DNA of 43,588 nt from Candidatus Saccharimonadota bacterium (GTDB lineage Bacteria; Patescibacteriota; Saccharimonadia; Saccharimonadales; Saccharimonadaceae). Location of the stretch: NCBI GenBank assembly GCA_009778675.1, contig WRFU01000002.1, positions 1 to 43,588 on the forward strand, given 5' to 3'. Shown in pieces: positions 7,329 through 14,634 of the stretch. The translations under genes and the position numbers were made by a program. Every line of letters begins with the position of its first letter. Position 1 is the stretch's first letter. The notes under the pieces are model-generated. The model did not search any database, was not told the origin of the DNA, and was given only the letters and a program-made list of their open reading frames with translations.

Positions 7329-7537
7329 TTTTGCTCCATATCAGTTTCTAAAAGTTTTATAAAAGCCAATATATCCGCCTTTTTATAGCGTCTAATGCGC
7401 TTTACGCCCATTCTAACGGCTTTCAGCTCACCAGAGGCGTCCCAGTTGCGTAGCGTGTTTTGATGCACGTTGAGCAACTTGCTTACTTCCGTCATAGTCA
7501 AGTATTCAGGCAGATTATCAATGCTTACTTCCTTCAT
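7325..7537 (-). CDS. MerR/excisionase-like HTH DNA-binding protein
   Basis: A 70-aa protein, essentially one winged HTH: LTMTEVSKLLNVHQNTLRNW (13-32) followed by the wing VKRIRRYKKADILAFI. This is the HTH_17/excisionase pattern used by recombination directionality factors and small repressors. It heads the operon VOC-methyltransferase-GNAT-NUDIX and is divergent from the rest of the element. The ATG at 7537 lies 6 nt after TATAAT, so it is probably leaderless. The same promoter box occurs before the recombinase gene, making this protein the best candidate for the element's regulator. Confidence 0.75.
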   Translation of the reverse strand: MKEVSIDNLPEYLTMTEVSKLLNVHQNTLRNWDASGELKAVRMGVKRIRRYKKADILAFIKLLETDMEQK

Positions 7538-7543
7538 ACGTCC

Positions 7544-7558
7544 ATTATATACCAATAC
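7544..7558 (-). promoter_or_regulatory. 15-nt promoter box shared with the recombinase gene
   Basis: Minus-strand GTATTGGTATATAAT includes the TATAAT -10 of the HTH gene and is identical, base for base, to 10158-10172 before the recombinase gene. The related TTGGTA...GGACGTATGAAG pattern recurs before the 58-codon ORF at 8627. A shared operator is likely; the binding protein is inferred. Confidence 0.6.
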
Positions 7559-7591
7559 GTGATAAAATATAACAAAGATATAAAGAGCGTG

Positions 7592-8530
7592 ATGAGTAAA
7601 GATGTGAAAACCGAGCTATCTGAATTAGTTACTTCACTAGATGAAGACAAAGCCGAAAAAGTGCTTAGTTTTGTAAAAAAACTAGACGCTCCATTCGTGC
7701 CGCCAGATGAAGACCCGAATGACTTTGCTGTCGCCAAACTTCTGAATGACGCTCTGTTTGAAATCGCAGACGCTTATTATCAAGATGAAGCCAATACTGA
7801 CACTAGTGAACTCAACGACTGCTTCACGTTGCTGGCACACAAACTAAAAGAGCTTTATATGGGTAATGCCACACTACTAGAAATTACGCCCGAGTCTATC
7901 GGCAATGTTTTTGACATACTGCACGGTAACGAAAGGACTATTAGTGAAGAGTGGGAATACCGAACCAATAAAGTTGGTAGCCTCACTATGTCAGAAAGGT
8001 TCAAGAAGCATACTGCGGAAGCAAATAGACTTTGGCTCATACACGGCAAAAAACCTGCAAAACTAAACACCGACACGCAAAAGATACTCGACGACAGTGC
8101 AACCGCAGTGAGTAACTATCTAAACGGAACTGACGGTTATAAATCAGACTGGTATGAACTGACATATGAGCAAGGAAGACGCCTATACATAAACTCTGGC
8201 TACGAGCTAACCACCACGAAGCTATACTCTACGCCAGCAGAACTATTAGACCAGGCTTTCAAGCACCCCAACGAGCTGTTCAAGCCCTCATTATCAAACA
8301 ATCGCCGCCATCTGACTAGCATTCTGAATGATATGGGCTTCAAAGGCGAAGTTCGCAAAATGTTCTTTCCGATAGTATCAAAAAATGAAATAAAGTTTAG
8401 ACCACACATCTCACGACCTGAAATCGAACGGGAAAAAATAAACACGTCGGAACTTGACGATACATTACGCCAATATAACGGAACTTTACGAAAACTACCG
8501 AAAGACGAATGGAATGAGGTTGGTTTTTGA
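7592..8530 (+). CDS. Unknown 312-aa protein of the integrated element
   Basis: I do not recognise this soluble protein, which has no membrane segment. The N-terminal 45 residues are helical and acidic; the C-terminal third (about 215-312) is basic and could bind DNA. It is the first rightward gene of the element and is followed by an intrinsic terminator at 8588-8609, so it forms its own transcription unit. The start MSKDVKTEL at 7592 is favoured because TATAAA (7579-7584) ends 7 nt before it; the longer frame from 7460 would cross the divergent HTH gene. Confidence 0.65.
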   Translation: MSKDVKTELSELVTSLDEDKAEKVLSFVKKLDAPFVPPDEDPNDFAVAKLLNDALFEIADAYYQDEANTDTSELNDCFTLLAHKLKELYMGNATLLEITPESIGNVFDILHGNERTISEEWEYRTNKVGSLTMSERFKKHTAEANRLWLIHGKKPAKLNTDTQKILDDSATAVSNYLNGTDGYKSDWYELTYEQGRRLYINSGYELTTTKLYSTPAELLDQAFKHPNELFKPSLSNNRRHLTSILNDMGFKGEVRKMFFPIVSKNEIKFRPHISRPEIEREKINTSELDDTLRQYNGTLRKLPKDEWNEVGF

Positions 8531-8587
8531 CGACTACCATACGCCATAAAAAGCAAAAATAACTAGACTGCTACAACACAATACTAG

Positions 8588-8609
8588 AACGACGACAAGT
8601 CGTTTTTTT
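8588..8609 (+). terminator. Intrinsic terminator after the 312-aa gene
   Basis: Stem AACGAC/GTCGTT with loop GACAA, followed by a run of seven T (8603-8609). Confidence 0.8.
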
Positions 8610-8626
8610 GTTGGTAAAACGGACGT

Positions 8627-8803
8627 ATGAAGTCAAAGGAAATCGAACCAACGAAGAAATACGATGAGCAAATCAAGCGTCTTGTCGATTTCTTTGACGC
8701 TTTGATTGAAGCCGACTTCTTAGCAAAACGTAATAAAGGAAAGGAAAAGGACAATGGACAAACTAAAAGTTTCGGGTGTCGTAATCACTTCGATTACGCC
8801 TAA
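8627..8803 (+). CDS. Small 58-aa ORF overlapping the SpoVG-like gene
   Basis: ATG at 8627 opens a 58-codon frame beginning MKSKEIEPTKKYDEQIKRL. The first 40 residues form a strongly charged amphipathic helix (VDFFDALIEADFLAKRNK); the last part overlaps the SpoVG-like gene by 50 nt in another frame. No clear ribosome site precedes it, but the sequence around its start, TTGGTAAAACGGACGTATG, closely resembles the leaderless HTH start. It may be a real small protein or a leader that couples translation to the next gene. Confidence 0.45.
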   Translation: MKSKEIEPTKKYDEQIKRLVDFFDALIEADFLAKRNKGKEKDNGQTKSFGCRNHFDYA

Positions 8804-9023
8804 AGATGGGCATATTGGCTATGCCACGGTTCTAGTGAACGATGATTTACTGCTGACATCTATCGCAGTTTATCGGAAACGTAAAGGCGGGTATAGAATA
8901 CTATTCCCCACGTCGAAGACGGGACTGCATTATCATCGACCACTCTCACAAGAAGCAAGCCGCCTCATCGAATCGGCAGTTGTGCGCGAATGTGAGCTTG
9001 TTTTTGATGGAAGAAAGTGGTGA
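8754..9023 (+). CDS. SpoVG-like small nucleic-acid-binding protein
   Basis: An 89-aa protein whose pattern follows SpoVG: KVSGVVITSI, then ATVLVNDDLLLTSIAVY, then a GYRILFPTSKTG strand and SRLIESAVVREC at the end. SpoVG proteins bind DNA and RNA, and relatives occur in phages. Its place directly before a gpII-like Rep parallels filamentous phages, where a small ssDNA-binding protein is encoded next to gene II; that role here is inference. GGAAAGGAAAAGGA before ATG 8754 is a strong ribosome site. It overlaps the Rep start. Confidence 0.6.
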   Translation: MDKLKVSGVVITSITPKDGHIGYATVLVNDDLLLTSIAVYRKRKGGYRILFPTSKTGLHYHRPLSQEASRLIESAVVRECELVFDGRKW

Positions 9024-10147
9024 TTGTGATAGATACCATAAAACTAGTAACCAAACTGAATAACCGACTTCGTCAAAGTGAAGTAAGGTTCGACCTGTTT
9101 CGGGAAAATGAGAGGGGCGTAATTACTGGCGTTATCAACCCGACTGCTACCGACAGAAAGCTCGGTGTGTATAAGCCACGTATAACCTACACAGAACGCC
9201 CCCGACCACACGGCAGGGACTATGAGCTGGCTATCGAGCTGTCCCTACCGAAACTAGTTTATGGCAATAATTTTAACGAATTATCGGAAGCCGATTTCGA
9301 CCAAGTGCTTTTTATGCTACGTAAAGTTTTACGGGAAATGCAAATCGGTTTCTATTTTTCACCTCAACTGGCAAATCTTGAAGTTCGCAAAATCGACTTC
9401 TGCAAGAACGTAGTATTCACTGATGGAACACTTGCGTCAGCTATCATAGCAGGACTAAATACTGCTGACATTTCGAAAGTCTATGACGTGCAGAACACGG
9501 ATTTTCAAAATGGCGGCAAAGTTCTACATATTCACACAAACTCACTCGATATAGCAATTTACGATAAGATAACCGACCTGCAACGCTCCAAAATTAGTGA
9601 AAAGCGAACACAGGAAAAAGACGGTTATTGCCAGCTCAATCTGTTGGACGAATTGGAAAAAATACGCAAGGCAAAACACCCTTTCGCAGTCGTGCGTTTT
9701 GAAGTAAGGCTCAATGGTAAGCAAAAGATACAAAAAGAGTTCAAAAAACTCGGAATTGAAGAACCACTTACTTTCAAAGATGTATTTACAGACGAAGTGG
9801 CAAAGCGTGTCCTAACACACCACTGGGAAAACATTTTCAGTAAAGTCCAGAAAGCTCACTTGCTACAAGACACGCCCATATCACTATTGCGTGATATTTT
9901 ATCGGAAACTACGCAACGCCCACAGGAAGCCTTAGCACGGCTCGGCTACGCCTATTTATCGGCACATACGAACGACGCAAGACACATTAGGACATTGTTC
10001 GACGAGGCAATCGGTAGGCAAGCGTGGTATCGCATAAGAAACATTAGACTTCCGCCCCAACGCCGACAACTAAAATCACTGATTTTTATGGGCAACACCA
10101 TAAAAGAGATGAAAGCAACCAAACTAGAAGATTACGACATTTCTTGA
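9017..10147 (+). CDS. Replication initiator resembling filamentous-phage gpII (Phage_CRI/RepX type)
   Basis: A protein of about 373-376 aa; possible GTG starts are 9017, 9020 and 9026, all near GGAAGAAAG. Its motif order follows phage f1/M13 gpII: SLPKLVYGNN (76-85), VRKIDFCKNV (123-132), a LDIAIYDKITDLQ segment (178-190) with Y-x-K, and AVVRFEVRLNGK (224-235). gpII nicks the plus-strand origin and starts rolling-circle replication. An HIH triplet at 171-173 might be part of a metal site. The match is by motif order and spacing, not alignment, so a more distant plasmid Rep is the alternative. It overlaps the SpoVG-like gene and is followed at once by the recombinase promoter. Confidence 0.6.
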   Translation: MVIVIDTIKLVTKLNNRLRQSEVRFDLFRENERGVITGVINPTATDRKLGVYKPRITYTERPRPHGRDYELAIELSLPKLVYGNNFNELSEADFDQVLFMLRKVLREMQIGFYFSPQLANLEVRKIDFCKNVVFTDGTLASAIIAGLNTADISKVYDVQNTDFQNGGKVLHIHTNSLDIAIYDKITDLQRSKISEKRTQEKDGYCQLNLLDELEKIRKAKHPFAVVRFEVRLNGKQKIQKEFKKLGIEEPLTFKDVFTDEVAKRVLTHHWENIFSKVQKAHLLQDTPISLLRDILSETTQRPQEALARLGYAYLSAHTNDARHIRTLFDEAIGRQAWYRIRNIRLPPQRRQLKSLIFMGNTIKEMKATKLEDYDIS

Positions 10148-10180
10148 TTGGTAGTAAGTATTGGTATATAATAGTAAGTA
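10144..10180 (+). promoter_or_regulatory. Recombinase promoter with direct-repeat operator
   Basis: TTGATT (10144-10149), 17-nt spacer, TATAAT (10167-10172). The shared box GTATTGGTATATAAT is at 10158-10172. Two AGTAAGTA copies (10153-10160 and 10173-10180), 20 bp apart, flank the -10, so both lie on the same DNA face, as expected for a dimeric regulator. A 24-nt leader with GAGAAAGG follows. Confidence 0.65.
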
Positions 10181-10196
10181 ATGAGAAAGGTTTATT

Positions 10197-11747
10197 ATGA
10201 AAACTTCAACAACTAAAAAAGATTACAGTCAGACAAAGGCGTTTCTTATAGCAAGGGTTTCAGACCCAAGTCAAAGAGATGCTCTGCCTGCACAAGAGCT
10301 AAGGCTCAACAACTACTCAGACCAAAACAATATAAGCAATAAAGAACTACATAGTTTTGACGAGTCGGCATATAGCGAAGACCGTGCCAAGTTCTTGGAA
10401 ATTGTAGATAAGGTGTGTGAGTATGCAGAAAAAGAGCCGTGCATAATAGTATTTGATAAAATTGACCGCCTAACACGTGATTGTTCATCGGAAATCGTCT
10501 GGCGTTTGAAACAGAAAGTGAAAGACGGCAGGCTGGAACTTCACTTTCCGTCTGACGGACTAATATATCACAGGAACTCGCCAGCCTGCGATAAAACACG
10601 CTTAGATATGGGTATGGTATTCGGCGGCTATTATTCAGCGGCAATCAGCGACAACGTGAAGCGACGCATTGAACAGAAGCTCCACGACGGCGAATACCCA
10701 GGCAAGGCTTGTATAGGTTACACGAATATCGACGTGCCTGGCACGGACGGTAAAGTAAAAACCATAATTCCAGACCCTGAACGCAGGGATTACATCGTCA
10801 AGGTTTTCAATCTGCGACTTGAAGGCAAATCGTTCAGAACTATTGCCAAGATAATGCGACAGGACGGGCTTACGAGCAATACGAAAAGCCGTAAACCAGT
10901 CGGGCAAAGTCAGATATGCGATATTCTCAAAAACCCGTTCTATTACGGCGTAATGCGTTATGATGGCGGTCTTTACAAGCATAAATACGAGCCAATCATC
11001 AGCAAGCAAGTGTTCGACTACGTCCAGACGATAAATGTTGAACAAGGAAACTCCAAGAACAAGACGGACACGAAAAGCACCTTCACGTTCAACGGTATTC
11101 TAAAATGCGCAGTATGCGGTTGTAGTATTTCGTCATACTACGCTAAGGGCAAGGTTTATATGCAATGCTCAAAAGCCAAAGGGCATTGTGGCAACGCACA
11201 CACGTCCGAAGACGTCATAATGCCCCAGATATTAGCCGTATTGGACAAACTGACGATTGGCGAACAATTAGTCGAAAAAATCATTGCTGAACTAAATGAC
11301 AAACACAACAATCTACAACTCTACTACGCCAGTGCTATCAAAGAAGTAAAAGAACAATACAAACGGCTGGAAAAGAGAAAAGAGCTTCTATACGAAGACC
11401 GCCTCGACGGACGTATTACTGCCGATGTCTATGACAAAAACGCTACAAACCTAACAGCAGAAATGGAAAAGTTGGACGAAAGGCTCGTCCAACTAACCAA
11501 CAATGATAAAAGTTTCAATATCGACGCTACGTATCTGTTGAAACTAGCTCAGAACGCCAAGAAAATCTTTGAAAATTCGAAACCTGCCCAAAAGAACAAG
11601 ATTTTACGTCTACTAATTTCGAACTTAGAATTGAACCAAAAAAGGCTCCAATTTCATCTGTTAGAGCCTTTCTCTACGTTGTTCACAGAACCAAAAACTT
11701 CAAATTGGCTCCCGGGGTCGGGCTCGAACCGACAACCTCGAAGTTAA
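10197..11747 (+). CDS. Large serine recombinase (integrase)
   Basis: A 516-aa site-specific recombinase. The N-terminal resolvase domain has LIARVSDPSQ with catalytic Ser22 and the FDKIDRLTRD segment. A recombinase domain follows (SFRTIAKIMRQDGLTS, ILKNPFYYGVMRYDGG), then a zinc ribbon (LKCAVCGCSI ... QCSKAKGHCGN, about 300-335) and a coiled coil (about 360-440). The last residues WLPGSGSNRQPRS are encoded by the antisense of the tRNA-Asn gene and the TAA stop lies in the tRNA anticodon loop. This shows insertion at the tRNA 3' end: the C-terminus is supplied by the attachment site. The frame is intact, so the enzyme may be active. Confidence 0.92.
   Translation: MKTSTTKKDYSQTKAFLIARVSDPSQRDALPAQELRLNNYSDQNNISNKELHSFDESAYSEDRAKFLEIVDKVCEYAEKEPCIIVFDKIDRLTRDCSSEIVWRLKQKVKDGRLELHFPSDGLIYHRNSPACDKTRLDMGMVFGGYYSAAISDNVKRRIEQKLHDGEYPGKACIGYTNIDVPGTDGKVKTIIPDPERRDYIVKVFNLRLEGKSFRTIAKIMRQDGLTSNTKSRKPVGQSQICDILKNPFYYGVMRYDGGLYKHKYEPIISKQVFDYVQTINVEQGNSKNKTDTKSTFTFNGILKCAVCGCSISSYYAKGKVYMQCSKAKGHCGNAHTSEDVIMPQILAVLDKLTIGEQLVEKIIAELNDKHNNLQLYYASAIKEVKEQYKRLEKRKELLYEDRLDGRITADVYDKNATNLTAEMEKLDERLVQLTNNDKSFNIDATYLLKLAQNAKKIFENSKPAQKNKILRLLISNLELNQKRLQFHLLEPFSTLFTEPKTSNWLPGSGSNRQPRS
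11638..11671 (-). terminator. Intrinsic terminator for tRNA-Asn, inside the recombinase gene
   Basis: On the minus strand AAAGGCTC (11671-11664) pairs with GAGCCTTT (11648-11641) and runs into TTTTTT (to 11638), 35 nt past the tRNA 3' end. The terminator is encoded by the element, so the host tRNA now ends within it. Confidence 0.75.
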
Positions 11748-11780
11748 CAGCTTCTTGCTCCACCATTGAGCTACCCGGGA
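11706..11780 (-). tRNA. tRNA-Asn (anticodon GUU)
   Basis: The minus strand folds into a cloverleaf: acceptor TCCCGGG/CCCGGGA, D arm GCTC/GAGC, anticodon stem AGAAG/CTTCG (with an A-G mismatch at the top), loop CTGTTAA giving anticodon GTT, T arm GTCGG-TTCGAGC-CCGAC, discriminator G and an encoded CCA. It is the attachment site of the element to its left and stays intact, rebuilt by or untouched by the insertion. Confidence 0.93.
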
Positions 11781-11790
11781 TCGCAAGGGT

Positions 11791-11819
11791 ATTGTATACT
11801 ATAAATATGAAATTATCAA
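11791..11819 (-). promoter_or_regulatory. tRNA-Asn promoter, overlapping the divergent glycosyltransferase start
   Basis: Minus-strand TTGATA (11819-11814), 17-nt spacer, TACAAT (11796-11791), 10 nt before the tRNA. Its -10 overlaps the plus-strand TATACT (11795-11800) of the divergent glycosyltransferase gene, so the two promoters should compete. Confidence 0.6.
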
Positions 11820-12742
11820 TTGTAGTACCCGCCTATAACGAAGCGGCTAGTATCGAGAAGTTTCACCGTAGTTTGGTGGATGTGCTTAAGAGTATCGGCA
11901 GTCACGAAATTATTTACGTAGACGATGGCAGCCGCGATGGTACGCTAGACAAACTGTACCAACTAACCACTAGCGAAACCGTAAAAATTGTGAGCTTAAG
12001 CCGTAACTTTGGCAAAGAAGCCGCCCTAACGGCTGGGCTTGCCCAGGCTAAGGGTGACGCTATAATTATGCTAGATAGCGATGGTCAACACCCGGTAGAA
12101 CTAATTCCCGAATTTATCGCCGCGTGGCAAGCTGGCAGTCAAGTTGTAATTGGTGTACGCAAACAGAACAAGCATCACAGCGTCATAGCTAGGGCTGGAT
12201 CGTGGTTATTTAACGTGCTGCTACACCTAATTTCGTCTAGCAAAGTTGTACCGGGTGCGACAGATTTTCGCTTAATCGATAGCAGTGTTAAAGATGAGTT
12301 TTTAAAACTGACCGAAAAACGCCGTATAACTCGCGGGTTGATCGATTGGCTGGGTTTTGATACTAAATACATTTACTTTAACCAAAAAAATCGCATTGCT
12401 GGCAAACCAAGCTACAATTTTCGTAAGCTTACCGGTCTAGCTATTCATAGTTTTGTGGCATCGGGGCCCACACCGCTTTATCTATTTGGTTGGGTGGGCG
12501 GTTTTATTACTATAATATCGGGCATTGTGGGGCTGTTCGTGATCATCGAAGCCCTGATTTTACGTGACCCGATGCATTTAGATATTACTGGTTCTGGGGC
12601 GCTAGGGCTGCTGGTGTTGTTTTTGGTTGGTATCGTTTTAGTATCACAGGCTGTAACAGCTTTGTATATTTCTAGCATTCATACCGAAGCTTTGAACCGC
12701 CCGCTCTATGTTATCGACAAAAAGAAATCGAAAAATCTATAA
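11807..12742 (+). CDS. GtrB/DPM1-like polyprenyl-phosphate glycosyltransferase
   Basis: A 311-aa GT2 enzyme: SIVVPAYNE, the nucleotide-binding YVDDGSRDGT, the DxD-type MLDSDGQHP, then two C-terminal membrane helices (about 225-250 and 262-290). GtrB-type enzymes move a sugar from a nucleotide donor to undecaprenyl phosphate on the inner face, for later use outside. The start is 11807; the longer frame would translate the tRNA antisense (LEPTTSKLTASCSTIELPG, a known annotation artefact). TATACT ends 6 nt before ATG, so it is leaderless-like. It opens the glycan locus. Confidence 0.88.
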   Translation: MKLSIVVPAYNEAASIEKFHRSLVDVLKSIGSHEIIYVDDGSRDGTLDKLYQLTTSETVKIVSLSRNFGKEAALTAGLAQAKGDAIIMLDSDGQHPVELIPEFIAAWQAGSQVVIGVRKQNKHHSVIARAGSWLFNVLLHLISSSKVVPGATDFRLIDSSVKDEFLKLTEKRRITRGLIDWLGFDTKYIYFNQKNRIAGKPSYNFRKLTGLAIHSFVASGPTPLYLFGWVGGFITIISGIVGLFVIIEALILRDPMHLDITGSGALGLLVLFLVGIVLVSQAVTALYISSIHTEALNRPLYVIDKKKSKNL

Positions 12743-12809
12743 GAATAATGTTGCCGTATTTGCTAGGTCGCCTATTATGGCGGTCGAAATGTAGGTTATA
12801 ATAATGACA

Positions 12810-14060
12810 ATGACTAAACTGAACAAAAAGATCCTGTCTGGCTCGCTAATATTTTTTGCTTTATCGGGCGTAACCGCCGTACTTAATTATGGTTTTTACC
12901 CGATAATGGCCAGATTCGCCAACGTGGCGACTTTCGGTGAAATTCAGTTTTTTATTACTTTGCTTAACCAATTTGGCGTGGGGTTTGTGGTTTTAAATAT
13001 TCTATCCATAATCATTACGGCCGAAAGTAAAGACAAGCATAAGTACACTGCCGAATTGGCTGGGTTGGGTAAACTATCAAGCATTATTGTGGCAGGGATT
13101 GCCGTTATTGGCTCAGCTTTTTTAATTATCAGCCAAAATACTTTTCATATTCAATCAATTTGGTCGATTTTCGCCCTAAGTCTTAGTCTGCTAGTTAACA
13201 TCCCCTATATAATTGAAATCGGCCGGCTGCAAGGCGAGGATCACTTTGCCTTTTCAGGTGTAGTTGGCATTATTGCTTCACTTAGCAGAATCATTTTTGC
13301 AACTATTTTTGTGATGATGGGCTGGGGCGCGTTTGGTGCTATGATCGGCTATACCATTGGCCTGATAATTGCCTACTTGGTTTCGTTGCTTAAAAATCAG
13401 CGTTTAGAAATCAAAAACCATTACTTCAAACACTACCTAAGTGACATCAAGCGTATTTTGCCTAGAAAATACGTTATTTTAACAACTTTATTTAGTATTA
13501 CGGCCATCACCGTGATATCCACCATTGATGTTTTTATCGCAAAAAGCAATTTGTCTAGCTACATGGTTGGGCAATATGCTGGCATTTCCACCATTGCTAA
13601 AGTAATTTTGGCTATCATGGAGCCACTAACGCGGCTTAGCATACCGGCGATGATTGACGGATCCAAAGTTCTGGTGCGACGTTATTTGTACACATTAATT
13701 GGGCTGATTGCAGTTTGTGTGGCATTAATATTAATCTTTGAAGATTTCATTATTCGGGTTGGTTTTAATTCTAACGGTTTGATGCTTAAAGGTTACTTGC
13801 CGCTTGAATTGTTGTCAATTGCGATCTTTTCACTGCTAATGTTTTTGTGTGTGGTATCGATTTGCCGCCACAAATTGGCCGATGCCGCCATCGGTGGTGC
13901 GCTTTTAATTGTTGGCTTTATAGTTTTTTTCTATATTTTCCGTGGCTCACCGATTATTTACCGCACGTTAATATCCGAGGTAATCGTTGGCGGCCTGGCA
14001 TTACTATGGCTGGGTGGTCGAAATCTTAAATATATCTTTTCTTCATCCGCTACTAGTTAA
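12810..14060 (+). CDS. Wzx-like polysaccharide flippase (MOP superfamily)
   Basis: A 416-aa membrane protein with about 12 predicted helices and conserved features of the oligosaccharide/lipid-II flippase family (N-terminal helix SGSLIFFALSGVTAVLNYG followed by FATFGEIQF-like loop). It would flip lipid-linked glycan outward for the ligase/polymerase encoded nearby. ATG occurs at 12804 and 12810; TATAAT (12797-12802) points to 12810, 7 nt downstream. Its 3' end overlaps the convergent HAD gene by 18 nt. Confidence 0.82.
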   Translation: MTKLNKKILSGSLIFFALSGVTAVLNYGFYPIMARFANVATFGEIQFFITLLNQFGVGFVVLNILSIIITAESKDKHKYTAELAGLGKLSSIIVAGIAVIGSAFLIISQNTFHIQSIWSIFALSLSLLVNIPYIIEIGRLQGEDHFAFSGVVGIIASLSRIIFATIFVMMGWGAFGAMIGYTIGLIIAYLVSLLKNQRLEIKNHYFKHYLSDIKRILPRKYVILTTLFSITAITVISTIDVFIAKSNLSSYMVGQYAGISTIAKVILAIMEPLTRLSIPAMIDGSKVLVRRYLYTLIGLIAVCVALILIFEDFIIRVGFNSNGLMLKGYLPLELLSIAIFSLLMFLCVVSICRHKLADAAIGGALLIVGFIVFFYIFRGSPIIYRTLISEVIVGGLALLWLGGRNLKYIFSSSATS

Positions 14061-14627
14061 TTGTTCTCTATCTATAATTTCCTCTAGCTCAAGCCAATTA
14101 TACACCTTGACAAAACTGGTCTGGCAGTTTTTATTGTGCATCGATACAAATAGGATCGGCTTAGTATTAGTACCGTGGAGGTTTCCTAAAACACGAGTAG
14201 AATCGTCAACTAGAATGTCCAAGTGGTTCTCCACGCATTCTTTAGCTTTATCCCTTGTGCCAAAAATAATTTTATCGAAATTTATTTTGTGTTTGAGTAA
14301 ATACTCTTTAGTAACAATATCCTGACCAAGTTTATCAAGGTAACTATGGGTTTGGCTATTCCCGCGCGCAGTAATCAAAACTATTTCATGGCCTTTTTGT
14401 CTTAAACTGTCTATGACCTCTTTGACATTGGCTTTTAGCTTATAATCACCCTGCATTTTCGTTAGGTATTTTTCATAAAAAGCCATCAGCCTTTCATCAA
14501 CTTTATTGGCATGCAAAATGTTGTCAATTAGATCCATATCGTTCGATTTAAAGTATTTTTTGGCATATTGAATTATCAACTCACTAGAGTCTGTCATCAC
14601 ATTATCAATATCTACACCGATCTTCAT
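14043..14627 (-). CDS. HAD-superfamily hydrolase (5'-nucleotidase-like)
   Basis: A 194-aa protein with HAD motif I VDIDNVMTD (D6, D8), motif II IVLITARG (Thr) and motif IV DILVDDSTRV. This set resembles the NT5C/YorS-type nucleotidases and kinase/phosphatase relatives acting on small phosphorylated substrates; the substrate is not known. The start MKIGVDIDN at 14627 lies 8 nt after the stop of the LexA-like gene, so it belongs to the leftward operon. Confidence 0.75.
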   Translation of the reverse strand: MKIGVDIDNVMTDSSELIIQYAKKYFKSNDMDLIDNILHANKVDERLMAFYEKYLTKMQGDYKLKANVKEVIDSLRQKGHEIVLITARGNSQTHSYLDKLGQDIVTKEYLLKHKINFDKIIFGTRDKAKECVENHLDILVDDSTRVLGNLHGTNTKPILFVSMHNKNCQTSFVKVYNWLELEEIIDREQLTSSG

Positions 14628-14634
14628 TTTTGAT

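Larger units (their letters stand above)
4282..11715. mobile_element. Putative integrated element at tRNA-Asn (serine recombinase, gpII-like Rep)
   Basis: The right end is well supported: the serine recombinase gene reads directly into the 3' end of a tRNA-Asn gene, the classic outcome of site-specific integration. The core genes are the HTH protein (7325-7537), an unknown protein, a 58-codon ORF, a SpoVG-like protein, a gpII-like Rep and the recombinase. A 15-nt box shared by the HTH and recombinase promoters ties the leftward operon to the element. The left end is uncertain: it may be at 4282-4292 (then NYN is included) or closer in. No capsid, Zot-like ATPase, relaxase or conjugation gene is seen, so mobility outside the cell would need help or another route. 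Confidence 0.6.

Noticed and set aside
10635..11045. 136-aa and 112-aa minus-strand ORFs within the recombinase gene
   Set aside because: No recognised motifs; they lie antisense to conserved recombinase domains.
11705..11806. N-terminal extension of the GtrB-like protein beginning MAPGVGLEPTTS
   Set aside because: It is the translation of the tRNA-Asn antisense strand; the GT2 domain begins at 11807 and has its own -10 box.
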